Part shown: one piece after another, positions 18,533 through 27,981 of the stretch
Numbering within the stretch: the stretch's first letter is position 1
Layout: the number at the start of each line of letters is the position of its first letter
NCBI GenBank assembly: GCA_963723455.1
Contig: CAVRQM010000005.1
Span: forward strand, 930,001-994,000
Length of the DNA: 64,000 bases
Reading direction: 5' to 3'
Origin: CAVRQM01 sp963723455
Lineage (GTDB): Bacteria > Pseudomonadota > Alphaproteobacteria > Acetobacterales > Acetobacteraceae
Notes under the pieces: generated by a model
Seen by the model: only the letters and a program-made list of their open reading frames with translations
What the model was told of the DNA's origin: nothing
The model's database searches: none
Translations under genes and position numbers: made by a program

Positions 18533-19771
18533 ATGTCCTCCATCGCGGCTCCCGACCACCTCTGGATCAACGTCGCCGCGGCGACCATGCAGCCCGACGG
18601 GGCGCCCTACGGCCTGATCGCCGATGCCGCCATCGCCGTGTCCGGCGACCGCATCCGGTTCGCCGGCCGCCGCGCCGATCTGCCCTCCGGCATGTTCGCG
18701 TCCAGCGGCCGGATGATCGACGGCGAGGGCGGGCTGCTCACGCCGGGCCTGATCGACTGCCACACCCATCTGGTGCACGGCGGCAGCCGGGCGGCCGAGT
18801 GGGAGGCGCGGCTGTCCGGCGCCACCTACGAGGACATCGCCCGCGCCGGCGGCGGCATCCTGTCCACCGTCGCCGCCACCCGCGCGCTCGACGAGGCGGG
18901 CCTCGTGCGCGCATCGCTGCCGCGGCTGGAGGCGCTGCTGTCCGAGGGCGTCACCACCGTCGAGATCAAGTCCGGCTACGCGCTGGAGCCGGAGGGCGAG
19001 CTGCGCATGCTGCGCGCGGCGCGGCGGCTGGGACGGATGCGCCCGGTGGACGTGCGCGCCACGCTGCTGGCCGCGCACGCGATCCCGCCGGAATACCGCG
19101 ATGACCCGGACGGCTACGTGGACCTGATCTGCCAGCAGGTCATACCGGAGGCGGCCGAGGAAGGCCTGGTCGATGCCGTGGATGCGTTCTGCGAGACCAT
19201 CGCCTTCTCGCCCGAGCAGGTGCGCCGGGTATTCCGCGTCGCCACCGCGCACCGGCTGGCGGTGAAGCTGCATGCCGAGCAGCTGAGCAACCTTGGCGGC
19301 GCCGCCCTGGCCGCGTCGTTCGGCGCGCTGTCCGCCGACCACCTGGAATATCTCGACGCCGCCGGGGTGGCGGCGATGGCCGCGGCGGGGACCGTCGCCG
19401 TGCTGCTGCCCGGCGCGTTCTACATGCTGCGCGAGACGCAGGCGCCGCCGGTGGCGCTGCTGCGCGAAGCCGGCGTGCCGATCGCAGTGGCGACCGACTG
19501 CAATCCCGGCACCTCGCCGATCTGCTCGCTGCTCAGCGTGCTGAACCTCGCCTGCACCCTGTTCCGCCTGACCCCGGAGGAAGCGATCGCCGGCGTCACC
19601 CGCAATGCCGCCCGCGCGCTCGGCCTGACCGATCGCGGCGTGCTGGGGGCGGGCATGCGGGCCGACATGGCGCTGTGGCGGGTCGAAAGCCCGGCCGAGC
19701 TGGCGTATGGCATGGGCCTCAATCCGTGCCGCGCCATCATGCGCGCGGGCGTGCTCGTGAAAGGCGCCTGA
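18533..19771 (+). CDS. hutI: Imidazolonepropionase
   Basis: HutI hydrolyses imidazolonepropionate to formiminoglutamate in histidine breakdown. The 412-residue amidohydrolase-fold enzyme shows DCHTHLVHGG with metal histidines, the active-site region EIKSGYALE, KLHAEQLSN, ALSADHLEYL and the final ATDCNPGTSP. The ATG at 18533 gives the expected N-terminus, although the frame is open upstream. It overlaps hutU by one base (TGATG). Confidence 0.95.
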   Translation: MSSIAAPDHLWINVAAATMQPDGAPYGLIADAAIAVSGDRIRFAGRRADLPSGMFASSGRMIDGEGGLLTPGLIDCHTHLVHGGSRAAEWEARLSGATYEDIARAGGGILSTVAATRALDEAGLVRASLPRLEALLSEGVTTVEIKSGYALEPEGELRMLRAARRLGRMRPVDVRATLLAAHAIPPEYRDDPDGYVDLICQQVIPEAAEEGLVDAVDAFCETIAFSPEQVRRVFRVATAHRLAVKLHAEQLSNLGGAALAASFGALSADHLEYLDAAGVAAMAAAGTVAVLLPGAFYMLRETQAPPVALLREAGVPIAVATDCNPGTSPICSLLSVLNLACTLFRLTPEEAIAGVTRNAARALGLTDRGVLGAGMRADMALWRVESPAELAYGMGLNPCRAIMRAGVLVKGA

Positions 19772-21441
19772 TGCCCGACCTCCGCCTGGACAACGCCCGC
19801 CACATCGCCGCCCCGCGCGGGGCGGCGATGACCTGCCGGACCTGGGGCGCCGAGGCGGCGCTGCGCATGCTGATGAACAACCTCGATCCCGAGGTGGCCG
19901 AACGGCCGGAGGCGCTGGTGGTCTATGGCGGCATCGGCCGCGCGGCGCGCGACTGGGCGGCGTTCGACCGCATCTGCGCCACGCTGCGCCGGCTGGCCCC
20001 GGACGAGACGCTATTGGTTCAGTCCGGCAAGCCGGTCGGCGTGTTCCGCACGCATGAGGACGCGCCGCGCGTGCTGATCGCCAACAGCAACCTGGTGCCG
20101 CACTGGGCGACCTGGGAGCATTTCCACGCGCTCGATCGCGCGGGGCTGATGATGTACGGTCAGATGACCGCCGGATCCTGGATCTATATCGGCAGCCAGG
20201 GGATCGTGCAGGGCACCTACGAGACCTTCGTCGAAATCGGCCGGCGGCACTATGGCGGCTCGCTGCGCGGCAGGTGGATCCTGACCGGCGGGCTGGGCGG
20301 CATGGGCGGCGCGCAGCCGCTGGCCGCGACCATGGCGGGCGCGTCGATGCTGGCCGTGGAGTGCCAGCCCAGCCGCATCGACATGCGGCTGCGCACCGGC
20401 TACCTCGACCGCCACACCGCCGAGCTGGATCAGGCGCTGGCCTGGATGGCCGACGCGGCGGCCACCGGCACGCCGGTCTCGGTCGGCCTGCTGGGCAACG
20501 CGGCCGAGGTGTTTCCCGAGCTTGTGCGCCGCGGCGTGCGGCCGGACGTGGTGACCGACCAGACCTCGGCGCACGACCCGCTGAACGGCTACCTGCCGGC
20601 CGGCTGGACGCTCGACGAGTGGCAGCGCCGGCGCGAGGCCGATCCGCGCGCGGTCGAGGCGGCGGCGCGGCGCTCGATGCGCGTGCAGGTGCAGGCGATG
20701 CTGGACTTCCACCGCGCCGGCATCCCCACGCTGGACTACGGCAACAACATCCGCCAGGTCGCCAAGGACGAGGGGCTGGCCGATGCGTTCGACTTCCCCG
20801 GCTTCGTGCCCGCCTATATCCGCCCGCTGTTCTGCCGCGGCATCGGCCCGTTCCGCTGGGCGGCGCTGTCCGGCGACCCGCAGGACATCTTCCGCACCGA
20901 TGCGCGGGTCAAGGAGCTGATCCCCGACGACCCGCATCTGCACCACTGGCTCGACATGGCGCGCGAGAGGATCCGGTTCCAGGGACTGCCGGCGCGCATC
21001 TGCTGGGTGGGCCTGGGCCAGCGGCACCGCCTTGGCCTGGCGTTCAACGAGATGGTGGCGCGCGGCGAGGTGTCCGCGCCGATCGTGATCGGGCGCGACC
21101 ATCTGGACAGCGGTTCGGTGGCCAGCCCGAACCGCGAGACCGAGGCGATGCCGGACGGCTCCGATGCGGTCTCCGACTGGCCGCTGCTCAACGCGCTGCT
21201 GAACACGGCGAGCGGCGCGACCTGGGTGTCGCTGCATCACGGGGGCGGGGTGGGAATGGGATTCTCGCAGCATGCCGGCATGGTGGTGGTCGCCGACGGG
21301 ACCGACGCGGCGGCGCGGCGGCTGGCGCGCGTGCTGTGGAACGACCCGGCGAGCGGGGTGATGCGCCACGCCGATGCGGGATACGAGACGGCGGTCGCGT
21401 GCGCCCGCGCGCAGGGCCTGGATCTGCCGTCGCTGCCCTGA
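19771..21441 (+). CDS. hutU: Urocanate hydratase
   Basis: HutU adds water to urocanate to give imidazolonepropionate, using bound NAD+ as an electrophile. The 556-residue product has LDPEVAERPEALVVYGGIGRAARDW, TGGLGGMGGAQPLA for NAD binding, VGLLGNAAEVFPEL, VTDQTSAHDPLNGY and HHGGGVGMGFSQHAG. It is translationally linked to hutI. hutH, hutG or hutF are not seen beside it, so the first and last steps of the pathway must be encoded elsewhere. Confidence 0.96.
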   Translation: MPDLRLDNARHIAAPRGAAMTCRTWGAEAALRMLMNNLDPEVAERPEALVVYGGIGRAARDWAAFDRICATLRRLAPDETLLVQSGKPVGVFRTHEDAPRVLIANSNLVPHWATWEHFHALDRAGLMMYGQMTAGSWIYIGSQGIVQGTYETFVEIGRRHYGGSLRGRWILTGGLGGMGGAQPLAATMAGASMLAVECQPSRIDMRLRTGYLDRHTAELDQALAWMADAAATGTPVSVGLLGNAAEVFPELVRRGVRPDVVTDQTSAHDPLNGYLPAGWTLDEWQRRREADPRAVEAAARRSMRVQVQAMLDFHRAGIPTLDYGNNIRQVAKDEGLADAFDFPGFVPAYIRPLFCRGIGPFRWAALSGDPQDIFRTDARVKELIPDDPHLHHWLDMARERIRFQGLPARICWVGLGQRHRLGLAFNEMVARGEVSAPIVIGRDHLDSGSVASPNRETEAMPDGSDAVSDWPLLNALLNTASGATWVSLHHGGGVGMGFSQHAGMVVVADGTDAAARRLARVLWNDPASGVMRHADAGYETAVACARAQGLDLPSLP

Positions 21442-21453
21442 CCGGCGGTCAGG
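21437..21453. terminator. Short hairpin containing both converging stop codons
   Basis: Perfect 7-bp stem CCTGACC / GGTCAGG with a 3-base loop. The hutU stop lies in one arm and the TTC38-like gene's stop in the other. Confidence 0.3.
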
Positions 21454-22771
21454 CGCGCTGCCAGAGCCGCGCCGCCTGCTCCGGCAGGTCCAGCCGCCGA
21501 TACGCCTCCGCCAGCCGTCGCAAGGTCGGCGCCGAGCGCGGGTTGCCGGCGCGGCGCAGCTCCAGCGCCTGCTGCGCGGCCACCAGGCTGCCGGAGCGCA
21601 GCAGCGCGTCGAGCATGATCTGTTCGAACAGGTCGCGCTGCGCATGGCTGCCGCCGATCTCGCGCAGCCGCGGCAGCACCGGGCCGAGACAGTCCCGGGT
21701 GCGCCCGACATCGCCGCGCGCATAGGCCAGCAGCCCTTCGCAGGCCGGCACGCAGACCTCGCCCCAGGCGGCGCGCGCGATCGGCGGGGCGCCGGCGGCG
21801 GTGGCGCGGATCAACTCCAGCGTGGCGTCGGCATGCGGGTGCCCGGCGCGGGCCAGGCCGTACAGGTAGTGCATCGACAGGAACGGCTGCACATGGTCGT
21901 GCGTCCGCGCCGCCAGCAGGCGCGCCACGTCGGCCCAGCGGTCGCCGACATCGACCCCGGCCAGTTCCAGTCGCGCCAGCAGCGAGACCGCGCCGATCTG
22001 GTCCTGCACGTAGTCGGGGCACAGGCCCCAGATGTGCGTGTCGTAATAGCCGAGCACGGCGGCCGCCTCGCCCTGCTCGATCTGCACCAGCGCCAGGTGC
22101 CACCAGTTATGGGTGTGCATGAACGAGGTCAGGTCGGACCAGCCATCCTTTGCGTCTTCCAGAAACGCCCGGCCCTCGTCGTTGCGCCCCTGCGTCAGCA
22201 GCACATGCGCCAGCGCGTGCTGCGCCCACGGCTCGTCGGCGCGAATGTCCAGCGCGGCGCGCGCGGCCGCCTCGGCGTCCGCCAGCATGTGGCATTGCTC
22301 GTAGCCGAAGGCGAGCATCCCGTGCGCGTAGGCGATGTCGCGGCACCGCCCGATCACCCGGCCGGCGACGCGCAGCATCCCCGGCGCGTCGCCCAGGTTG
22401 AACAGGTGATACTGCGTCAGCTTGGCCAGCGCCAATTCACGCGGGTGCGCGGCGGCCGCCTGTTCGCCGATGCCGATGGCCTGCCCCACGTCGCCAGCCA
22501 CCCAGGCACCGATCGCCGCCACCGCCATCCGGTCGAACTCCGGCGCGCCGCCCGCAGCCGCCTCGGCCCGTTCCAGGTAGCGCCGGGCGCGCGGCATGGC
22601 CGCGGTGGTCTCGGCCAGCATGTGCAGCGCCGCCGCATAGGCTTGCGCCAGCGCGCAGCCGGGTTCGGCGTCGGCTGCCGCGATGATGTTGGCGATGCGC
22701 GGCTCATAGCCGAGCAGGCCATAGACGAAATCGTCGATCGCGGCGCTGGTCGTCGCCTGGGCGTGCAGCAT
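21449..22771 (-). CDS. TTC38-like tetratricopeptide repeat protein
   Basis: A 440-residue, all-helical protein made of TPR-like repeats. Stretches such as AYAHGMLAFGYEQCHMLADAEAAARAAL, EPWAQHALAHVLLTQGR and SFMHTHNWWHLALVQIEQGE match the tetratricopeptide repeat protein 38 family, found in bacteria and animals, whose function is not settled. There is no signal peptide. It is followed, 12 bases after its start, by cysK on the same strand upstream. A link to cysteine synthesis is only positional. Confidence 0.75.
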   Translation of the reverse strand: MLHAQATTSAAIDDFVYGLLGYEPRIANIIAAADAEPGCALAQAYAAALHMLAETTAAMPRARRYLERAEAAAGGAPEFDRMAVAAIGAWVAGDVGQAIGIGEQAAAAHPRELALAKLTQYHLFNLGDAPGMLRVAGRVIGRCRDIAYAHGMLAFGYEQCHMLADAEAAARAALDIRADEPWAQHALAHVLLTQGRNDEGRAFLEDAKDGWSDLTSFMHTHNWWHLALVQIEQGEAAAVLGYYDTHIWGLCPDYVQDQIGAVSLLARLELAGVDVGDRWADVARLLAARTHDHVQPFLSMHYLYGLARAGHPHADATLELIRATAAGAPPIARAAWGEVCVPACEGLLAYARGDVGRTRDCLGPVLPRLREIGGSHAQRDLFEQIMLDALLRSGSLVAAQQALELRRAGNPRSAPTLRRLAEAYRRLDLPEQAARLWQRA

Positions 22772-22783
22772 CGTGCGGCCTCG

Positions 22784-23813
22784 TCACGTCATCCAGGGCG
22801 GCGTGGGCAGGCCCTTGCCGCGCAGGAAGTCGGGGTTGAACAGCTTGCTCTGATAGCGCGCGCCGCCGTCGCACAGGATGGTGGCGACCGTGTGCCCCGG
22901 CCCCAGGTCGCGCGCCACCCGGATCGCGGCGGCGACATTCAGCCCGGCCGAGCCGCCGACCGACAGCCCTTCATGGATCAGCAGGTCATAGACCTGCTCC
23001 AGCGCCTCGGCGTCGGGGATGCGCAGCGCGTCGTCGATGACCGCGCCCTCCAGGTTGCCCGGCACGCGCGACTGGCCGATGCCCTCGGTGACCGAGCTGC
23101 CCGACACCGCCAGGTCGCCCGACTTGACCCAGCCGTACAGCGCGCTGCCCTCGGGATCGGCCAGCACGATGCGCACTGCCGGGTTGCGCTGCTTCAGCGC
23201 CAGGCTGACCCCGGCCAGCGTGCCGCCGGTGCCGCAGGAGCAGGTGAAGGCGTCGATCCGCCCATGCGCCTGATGCCGAGATCTCCGGCCCGGTGCTGTT
23301 GCGGTGGCCCTCGCGGTTGGCCAGGTTGTCGAACTGGTTGGCCCACAGCGCGCCGGTTTCCTCGGCGATGCGCCGCGAGACATGCACGTAATTGCCGGGG
23401 TCGCGGAACGGCTTGGCCGGGACCAGCCGCAGATCGGCGCCGATCATGCGCAGGAAGTCGATCTTCTCGGCGCTTTGCGTCTCCGGCATGACGATCACGC
23501 AGCGATAGCCGCGCGCGTTGCCCACCAGCGTCAGGCCGATGCCGGTGTTGCCGGCGGTGCCCTCGACGATGGTGCCGCCCGGCTTCAGCCGCCCGGACGC
23601 CTCGGCGTCCAGGATGATCGCCAGCGCGGCGCGATCCTTGACCGAGCCGCCGGGGTTCATGAACTCGGCCTTGCCCAGGATGGCGCAGCCGGTGGCCTCG
23701 GAGGCGCGGCGCAGTCGGATCAGCGGGGTGTTGCCGATCGCCGCCGGCAGATCCTCGGCGACCGGCGGGGCGACGGCCGCGTGCGCCACCGGATAAAAGG
23801 GTGGATGCGCCAT
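22784..23813 (-). pseudogene. cysK: Cysteine synthase (O-acetylserine sulfhydrylase), frameshifted
   Basis: A PLP-dependent enzyme that makes cysteine from O-acetylserine and sulfide. From ATG 23813 it has IGNTPLIRL, the PLP lysine in MNPGGSVKDRAA (Lys59), and the phosphate-binding loop EGTAGNTGIGL. After FDNLANREGHRNSTGPEI the frame slips near 23276. The continuation GRIDAFTCSCGTGGTLAG, SVGGSAGLN and TILCDGGARYQSKLFN restores the family pattern. One lost base in GGCATC explains the break and points to a sequence error. Confidence 0.88.
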
Positions 23814-23913
23814 GTCCTGTCCTGCGGTTTCCCGTCCTGCGGTTGTCACCATCACCCCGGCGTGCGATGGCCGGCCGCCGCCGTCAAGCGCCGTTCAGCA
23901 CAGGAGCCCGCAC

Positions 23914-24324
23914 ATGGTCGAGACCGTCAGCCCGCGCCAGGCCTGGGACAGCATCCTGAGCGACCCGGACGCGCATCTGGTCGATGTCCGCAGCGATGCC
24001 GAATGGGTGTTCGTCGGGCTGCCGGATCTGTCCGAGGCGGGCAAGCAGGTGTTCCTGGTGCCCTGGCAGAGCTTTCCGGCGATGCAGGTCAACACCGGTT
24101 TCGCCGGCGCGCTGCAACATGCCGGCGCCAGCCCGGAGCAGCGGCTGTACTTCATCTGCCGCAGCGGCCAGCGCAGCGCCGCCGCGGCGCAGGCGATGGC
24201 CGCCGCCGGATTCCCGCATGTCTTCAACGTGGCCGGCGGCTTCGAGGGGCCGCCCGATGCCGAGGGCCATCGTGGCGCGGTGGAGGGCTGGAAGGCCGAC
24301 GGCCTGCCGTGGCGGCAGCGCTAG
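23914..24324 (+). CDS. Rhodanese-like domain protein
   Basis: A 136-residue single-domain rhodanese with the conserved start AHLVDVRSDAEWVFVGLPDL and active-site loop FICRSGQRS (Cys82), which would carry persulfide sulfur. CAGGAG lies 8 bases before the ATG. It is divergent from cysK, so both may belong to sulfur handling, though the acceptor is unknown. Confidence 0.87.
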   Translation: MVETVSPRQAWDSILSDPDAHLVDVRSDAEWVFVGLPDLSEAGKQVFLVPWQSFPAMQVNTGFAGALQHAGASPEQRLYFICRSGQRSAAAAQAMAAAGFPHVFNVAGGFEGPPDAEGHRGAVEGWKADGLPWRQR

Positions 24325-24351
24325 ACTAGTCTGGCGTTGCGGGGCCATCGC

Positions 24352-24375
24352 GGGACGCAGACCCGCCTGCGTCCC
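24352..24375. terminator. Strong hairpin between converging rhodanese and marR genes
   Basis: Perfect 9-bp stem GGGACGCAG / CTGCGTCCC with a 6-base loop, between two converging stops. A separate 10-bp palindrome AGACTAGTCT overlaps the rhodanese stop at 24323. There is no clear T tract. Confidence 0.5.
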
Positions 24376-24384
24376 GTCCGTCGG

Positions 24385-24912
24385 TCAGTCGAACGCGCTG
24401 TCGGTCAGCCGGTGCAGCAGCGCCAGCAGTTGCGCGCGGCCGGTGGCGCCCAGGCGTCCGGCCAGCCGCGCCTCATGCGCCGCGCAGCCGGCTTCGCAGC
24501 GGGCCAGCACGGTGCCGCCATGGTCGGTCAGGAACAGGGCGGAGGCGCGCCGATCGCCCGGCACCGGCCGGCGTTCGGCCAGCCCGCGCCGCTCAAGCTC
24601 GGACAGCAGCGGCACCAGATTGGTGCGCCGCATGCCCAGCACCGGGCTGATCTGGCTTTGCGTCAATCCCGGCATGCGCTTCAGCAGCGTCAGCACCGCG
24701 AAGGCCGAGGGCCTGATGTCGTCGCCGCCAACTTTTGATTGAAAATCAAGCGTGACCGAGCTGGCGGCGCGACGCAACGCGAACAGAATCAGGTTCGGCG
24801 CGGAAAGCTCTCCGTCAACCGGCTCGTCCCGCTCCCCCAGCGCGCCATCGTCTGCCACCGGCGCAGTATGCCTAAGAGGCTTCCGCGAGGCGAGCCTCGC
24901 CGGCTGCGTCAT
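24385..24912 (-). CDS. MarR-family transcriptional regulator
   Basis: A 175-residue winged-helix regulator. The DNA-binding core is LLKRMPGLTQSQISPVLGMRRTNLVPLLSELERRGLAERRPVPGDRRASALFLTDHG-like in order, with the D-x-R wing typical of MarR. The N-terminal 35 residues are charged and not conserved, so a later start is possible. Its target is unknown. The EAL gene lies upstream on the same strand. Confidence 0.83.
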   Translation of the reverse strand: MTQPARLASRKPLRHTAPVADDGALGERDEPVDGELSAPNLILFALRRAASSVTLDFQSKVGGDDIRPSAFAVLTLLKRMPGLTQSQISPVLGMRRTNLVPLLSELERRGLAERRPVPGDRRASALFLTDHGGTVLARCEAGCAAHEARLAGRLGATGRAQLLALLHRLTDSAFD

Positions 24913-24953
24913 TGCCGCCGCGACGACCGCGGCGGCGGTTGGCGTGGCGCGCG

Positions 24954-26567
24954 CTACTGCACCGCGCCCGGCAATGCGCCCGGACGGCCGAGCAGCCAGC
25001 CCTGACCGAACTCGACGCCCAGCGAGCACATCAGCCGCGCCTGTTCCTCGGTCTCGATCGTTTCCGCCACCGTGCGGGCGCCGACCGATCGGGCGAGGTC
25101 GATCATCGACACGACGAAGCCGCGTTCGCGCGGGCTTGCCGGCGCGGCGCGGACATAGGCGCCGTCGATCTTGACCAGATCCACCGGGAAGTCGCGCAGG
25201 TAGCGGAACGCCGACGCGCCGGCGCCGAAATCGTCCAGGCACAGCTTCACGCCGGCGCTGCGGAATTGCTGCATGCTGACCGAAGCCGCTGTCATGTCCT
25301 CGATCTCCGCGGTCTCCGTCAGTTCCAGCAACAATCGCTCGGCGATCGTGGAGTGCGCCAGGACCGAGATCGCGTGTTCACGGAACGAGCGGCTCTGCAT
25401 CGACAGCCCGGACACGTTCACCGCGACCTTCGCCGCCGGGCTGCCGCCGAGGACGCGGACGGCATGTTCCAGCACCGCGGCGTCGAGCGCCTCGGACAGC
25501 CCCACCGCTTCGACGAAGGTGACGAACTCCTGCGCGGTCTGCACCGGGCTGCCCGGGGTGGCGATCGGCCGCAGCAGCGCCTCGTAGTGATGCACCGCAC
25601 GGCTCGACAGATGGACCACGGGCTGGAACAGCAACCGGAAGCGACGGCCCGAGATGGCTTCCTGCACCGCCCGGGCGCGCAGTTCGGCGCGCGCGATGAT
25701 GCCGCCGAGGCCTTCGCCGGCACCGGCCGCCAGCGCCGCCTCGGCGCCGCCCTCGGCGAAGCGGGCGAGGGCGAAGCGCAGCGCGCGGGCCGCCTGCCAC
25801 GCAGTCAACCCGTTGGTCTCCAGCCGCAACCCGGCGCTCTCGAAGCGGGCATGGCGCCCGGCCGGGCTGGAGCGGACGACGCGCTGCAGCCGCTCGAGCA
25901 CCAAAGCGAGGTCCGGCCCGTTGTCGGCGAGGATGCCGAACCGACCTTCGGCCACCTCGCTGGCCAGGGCGCCCGGCCCGGCGCCGGCCAGGATGGCGGC
26001 GATCTCGGCACGCAGCGACTGCTGGTCGGCCGAGGACATCGCCTCGCGCGCGGCGCCCCATCCCTTCAGCTCGAGCAGCCCGAGTTCGCCCACGCCGCCG
26101 CCAGCATGTGCGGCGGCGCGCAGCCGAAGCGCCGCCGCCCGCGACAGCGGCCCCGCGCCGGCCGCCAGGATCGGCCCGCCTGCGGACAGCTCCGGGGCCG
26201 CCGCCGGGGCCGGCCCCAGCGTCAGGCACAGCCGGGGCGGCGGACCTGGCACCAGGATGGCGGCGAGGCAGGCCTGCGTCTGCTGGGCGTCGGCCAGGCG
26301 CACCAGCAGCGGCGCGATGCGGCCGCGCAGCGACACCGAGGCGAGGGCCATGGCGAACGCCGGCTGATCGAGTGCGGCGACCAGGCTGCCGGCGTGGGCG
26401 CCGACGAACTGCGCGCCGTCCACGCCGTAGCGGACCCGGAACGCGCCGGCGGCGAAGGTGATGATGCCGTCGGCATCCGCCTCGACCAGCAGATCCGCCG
26501 CGGCGAACGCGAACGCCAGGAATCGGTCCCGTCCACCGGGCGCCTGCGAGGCAAGGGGGTCTGACAT
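24954..26567 (-). CDS. EAL-domain protein (probable cyclic-di-GMP phosphodiesterase)
   Basis: A 537-residue protein whose C-terminal 235 residues form an EAL domain: YEALLRP at 328-334, VAVNVSG, LELTETAEI, LDDFGAGASAFRYL, VKIDGAYV and VAETIETEEQ. The catalytic acids are present, so it should degrade cyclic di-GMP. The first 300 residues hold a PAS-like N-terminus (DLLVEADADGIITFAAGAFRVRYGVD) and a helical region that could be a degenerate GGDEF, with no GGDEF motif. There are no membrane spans. Confidence 0.85.
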   Translation of the reverse strand: MSDPLASQAPGGRDRFLAFAFAAADLLVEADADGIITFAAGAFRVRYGVDGAQFVGAHAGSLVAALDQPAFAMALASVSLRGRIAPLLVRLADAQQTQACLAAILVPGPPPRLCLTLGPAPAAAPELSAGGPILAAGAGPLSRAAALRLRAAAHAGGGVGELGLLELKGWGAAREAMSSADQQSLRAEIAAILAGAGPGALASEVAEGRFGILADNGPDLALVLERLQRVVRSSPAGRHARFESAGLRLETNGLTAWQAARALRFALARFAEGGAEAALAAGAGEGLGGIIARAELRARAVQEAISGRRFRLLFQPVVHLSSRAVHHYEALLRPIATPGSPVQTAQEFVTFVEAVGLSEALDAAVLEHAVRVLGGSPAAKVAVNVSGLSMQSRSFREHAISVLAHSTIAERLLLELTETAEIEDMTAASVSMQQFRSAGVKLCLDDFGAGASAFRYLRDFPVDLVKIDGAYVRAAPASPRERGFVVSMIDLARSVGARTVAETIETEEQARLMCSLGVEFGQGWLLGRPGALPGAVQ

Positions 26568-26636
26568 TCGGTTCTCATGCGCGGGAACCGAACAATCCGG
26601 GATCCGTCTTAACGCTCCGTGACAGGCCGCGGGGGT

Positions 26637-27392
26637 TCAGACGTGCTGGCCGCCATTGATGTGGACCTCCGCGCCGTTCACGTACGACGAGGCCGGGGTG
26701 CACAGGAAGAAGATCGTCTCCGCCACTTCGGCCGGCTTGCCGAGGCGGCGCATCGGGATTTCGTGCTCCACGATGCCGGCGGTGCCGGGGGACAGGATGG
26801 AGGTGTCGATCTCGCCCGGCGCGATGGCGTTGACCCGCACCCCGGCCGCGCCGAAATCATGCGCCATCTCGCGCGTCAGCGCGGCCAGCCCCGCCTTTGA
26901 CACCGCATAGGCGACGCCGGCGAAGGGGTGGACGCGCGAGCCGGCGATCGAGGTGACGTTGACGATCGCGCCGCCGGCGGCGCGCAGCTCCCCGAACAGG
27001 CCGCGCGCCAGCAGCGCGGTCGAGACCAGGTTCACCCGCATCACCCGGGTCCACAGCACGGTGTCGGTGTCCAGCACGCCGAGCCGCGCGCCGCCCTCGC
27101 CCTTGGGCGAGATCGCCGCGTTGTTCACCAGCGCGTCCAGCCGGCCGCCCTCCAGCCGGTCGCGGATGTCGTCGATGCCGCGCGGCAGCGCCTCGATGTC
27201 GGACAGGTCGAGCTGCACATGGTTGCGCTCCCCACCGTCCCACGGGCAGTTGGCGGGAAAGGCGTGGCGCGAGACGGTGATGACCCGCCAGCCCGCGCCG
27301 GCGAACCGCTTGACGGTGGCATGGCCGATGCCGCGGCTGGCCCCGGTCAGCAACAGCGTGGGCCGGCCCGCGTCGGCGGGACGGTCGGTCAT
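26637..27392 (-). CDS. SDR-family NAD(P)-dependent oxidoreductase
   Basis: A 251-residue classical short-chain dehydrogenase. It has the cofactor motif TGASRGIG (16-23), NNAA (100-103 region), the catalytic serine in VTSIAGS, Tyr172 and Lys176 in YAVSKAG, and ends in YVNGAEVHINGGQHV. The substrate cannot be assigned. Its ATG is the last link of a chain of overlapping start and stop codons reaching back to the upstream membrane-protein gene. Confidence 0.9.
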   Translation of the reverse strand: MTDRPADAGRPTLLLTGASRGIGHATVKRFAGAGWRVITVSRHAFPANCPWDGGERNHVQLDLSDIEALPRGIDDIRDRLEGGRLDALVNNAAISPKGEGGARLGVLDTDTVLWTRVMRVNLVSTALLARGLFGELRAAGGAIVNVTSIAGSRVHPFAGVAYAVSKAGLAALTREMAHDFGAAGVRVNAIAPGEIDTSILSPGTAGIVEHEIPMRRLGKPAEVAETIFFLCTPASSYVNGAEVHINGGQHV

Positions 27393-27420
27393 GTGCGGTC
27401 GATCATGTGCGGTCGATCAT
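27389..27420 (-). repeat. 14-bp tandem duplication forming two chained five-codon minicistrons (MIDRT)
   Basis: On the minus strand, ATGATCGACCGCAC occurs twice in succession (from 27420 and from 27406). Each copy starts an ORF of five codons, M-I-D-R-T, and its TGA overlaps the next ATG by the ATGA rule. The upstream membrane-protein gene stops in the first overlap and the SDR gene starts in the last. The geometry (18-base ORF minus 4-base overlap) equals the 14-base period exactly. Confidence 0.9.
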
Positions 27421-27887
27421 GTTGGGGTGCCGGTCCGTGCCCTCCCGCTCGGGAGCGCCGGCAGCAGCCTAGCGGCGATGCCTCGATCGGCATAGCCAAG
27501 GCACAGCAGCAGCAGCAGCCCGGCGTGGAACGACACTCCGGCGGCCATGACATGCGACATGCGCCAGATCGGCGCCGGGGCCGCCGCCATCAGCGCCACC
27601 GCCGCGACGTAGCCGAGCGCCAGCGCCGGAGACGCCCGCATGCGCAGCCGCCAGTCCACCAGGACCAGGGCCGCCAGCGCGCCCGCCGCCTTCAGCGCCG
27701 CCATGAAGCGCAGCAGCGCCAGCAGGCGCGGCTCTGCCGCGGCGGGTCCGGCGGCTGTCAGCGCGACGCTTCCCGCCAGCGCCAGGGCCGTCGCGGCAAA
27801 CAGCACGACTCGGCAATTCGCAGCGGCCCTGACGCCGGCAGCGCCGCCCTGCGCCGCCTTCTGCACTCGGGCGTCGGAATGGATCAT
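27417..27887 (-). CDS. Hypothetical membrane protein
   Basis: A 156-residue protein with four hydrophobic segments (VVLFAATALALAGSVAL; ALLRFMAALKAAGALAALVLV; ALALGYVAAVALMAAA; MAAGVSFHAGLLLLLCLGYA). No family is recognised. It lies directly upstream of the minicistron chain and the SDR gene, so the two are probably co-transcribed. Confidence 0.6.
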   Translation of the reverse strand: MIHSDARVQKAAQGGAAGVRAAANCRVVLFAATALALAGSVALTAAGPAAAEPRLLALLRFMAALKAAGALAALVLVDWRLRMRASPALALGYVAAVALMAAAPAPIWRMSHVMAAGVSFHAGLLLLLCLGYADRGIAARLLPALPSGRARTGTPT

Positions 27888-27981
27888 GCTGCCTCGGCGC
27901 TGCCAGACACGCAGCTTAGGCCGAGACCGGGTCGCGGTGCGACGACGTTCGCGCGACCGGGAACGGCAGCGATGCGCCGGC

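Noticed and set aside
24954..26567. Active diguanylate cyclase in the EAL protein
   Set aside because: The region before the EAL domain lacks GGDEF or a close variant.
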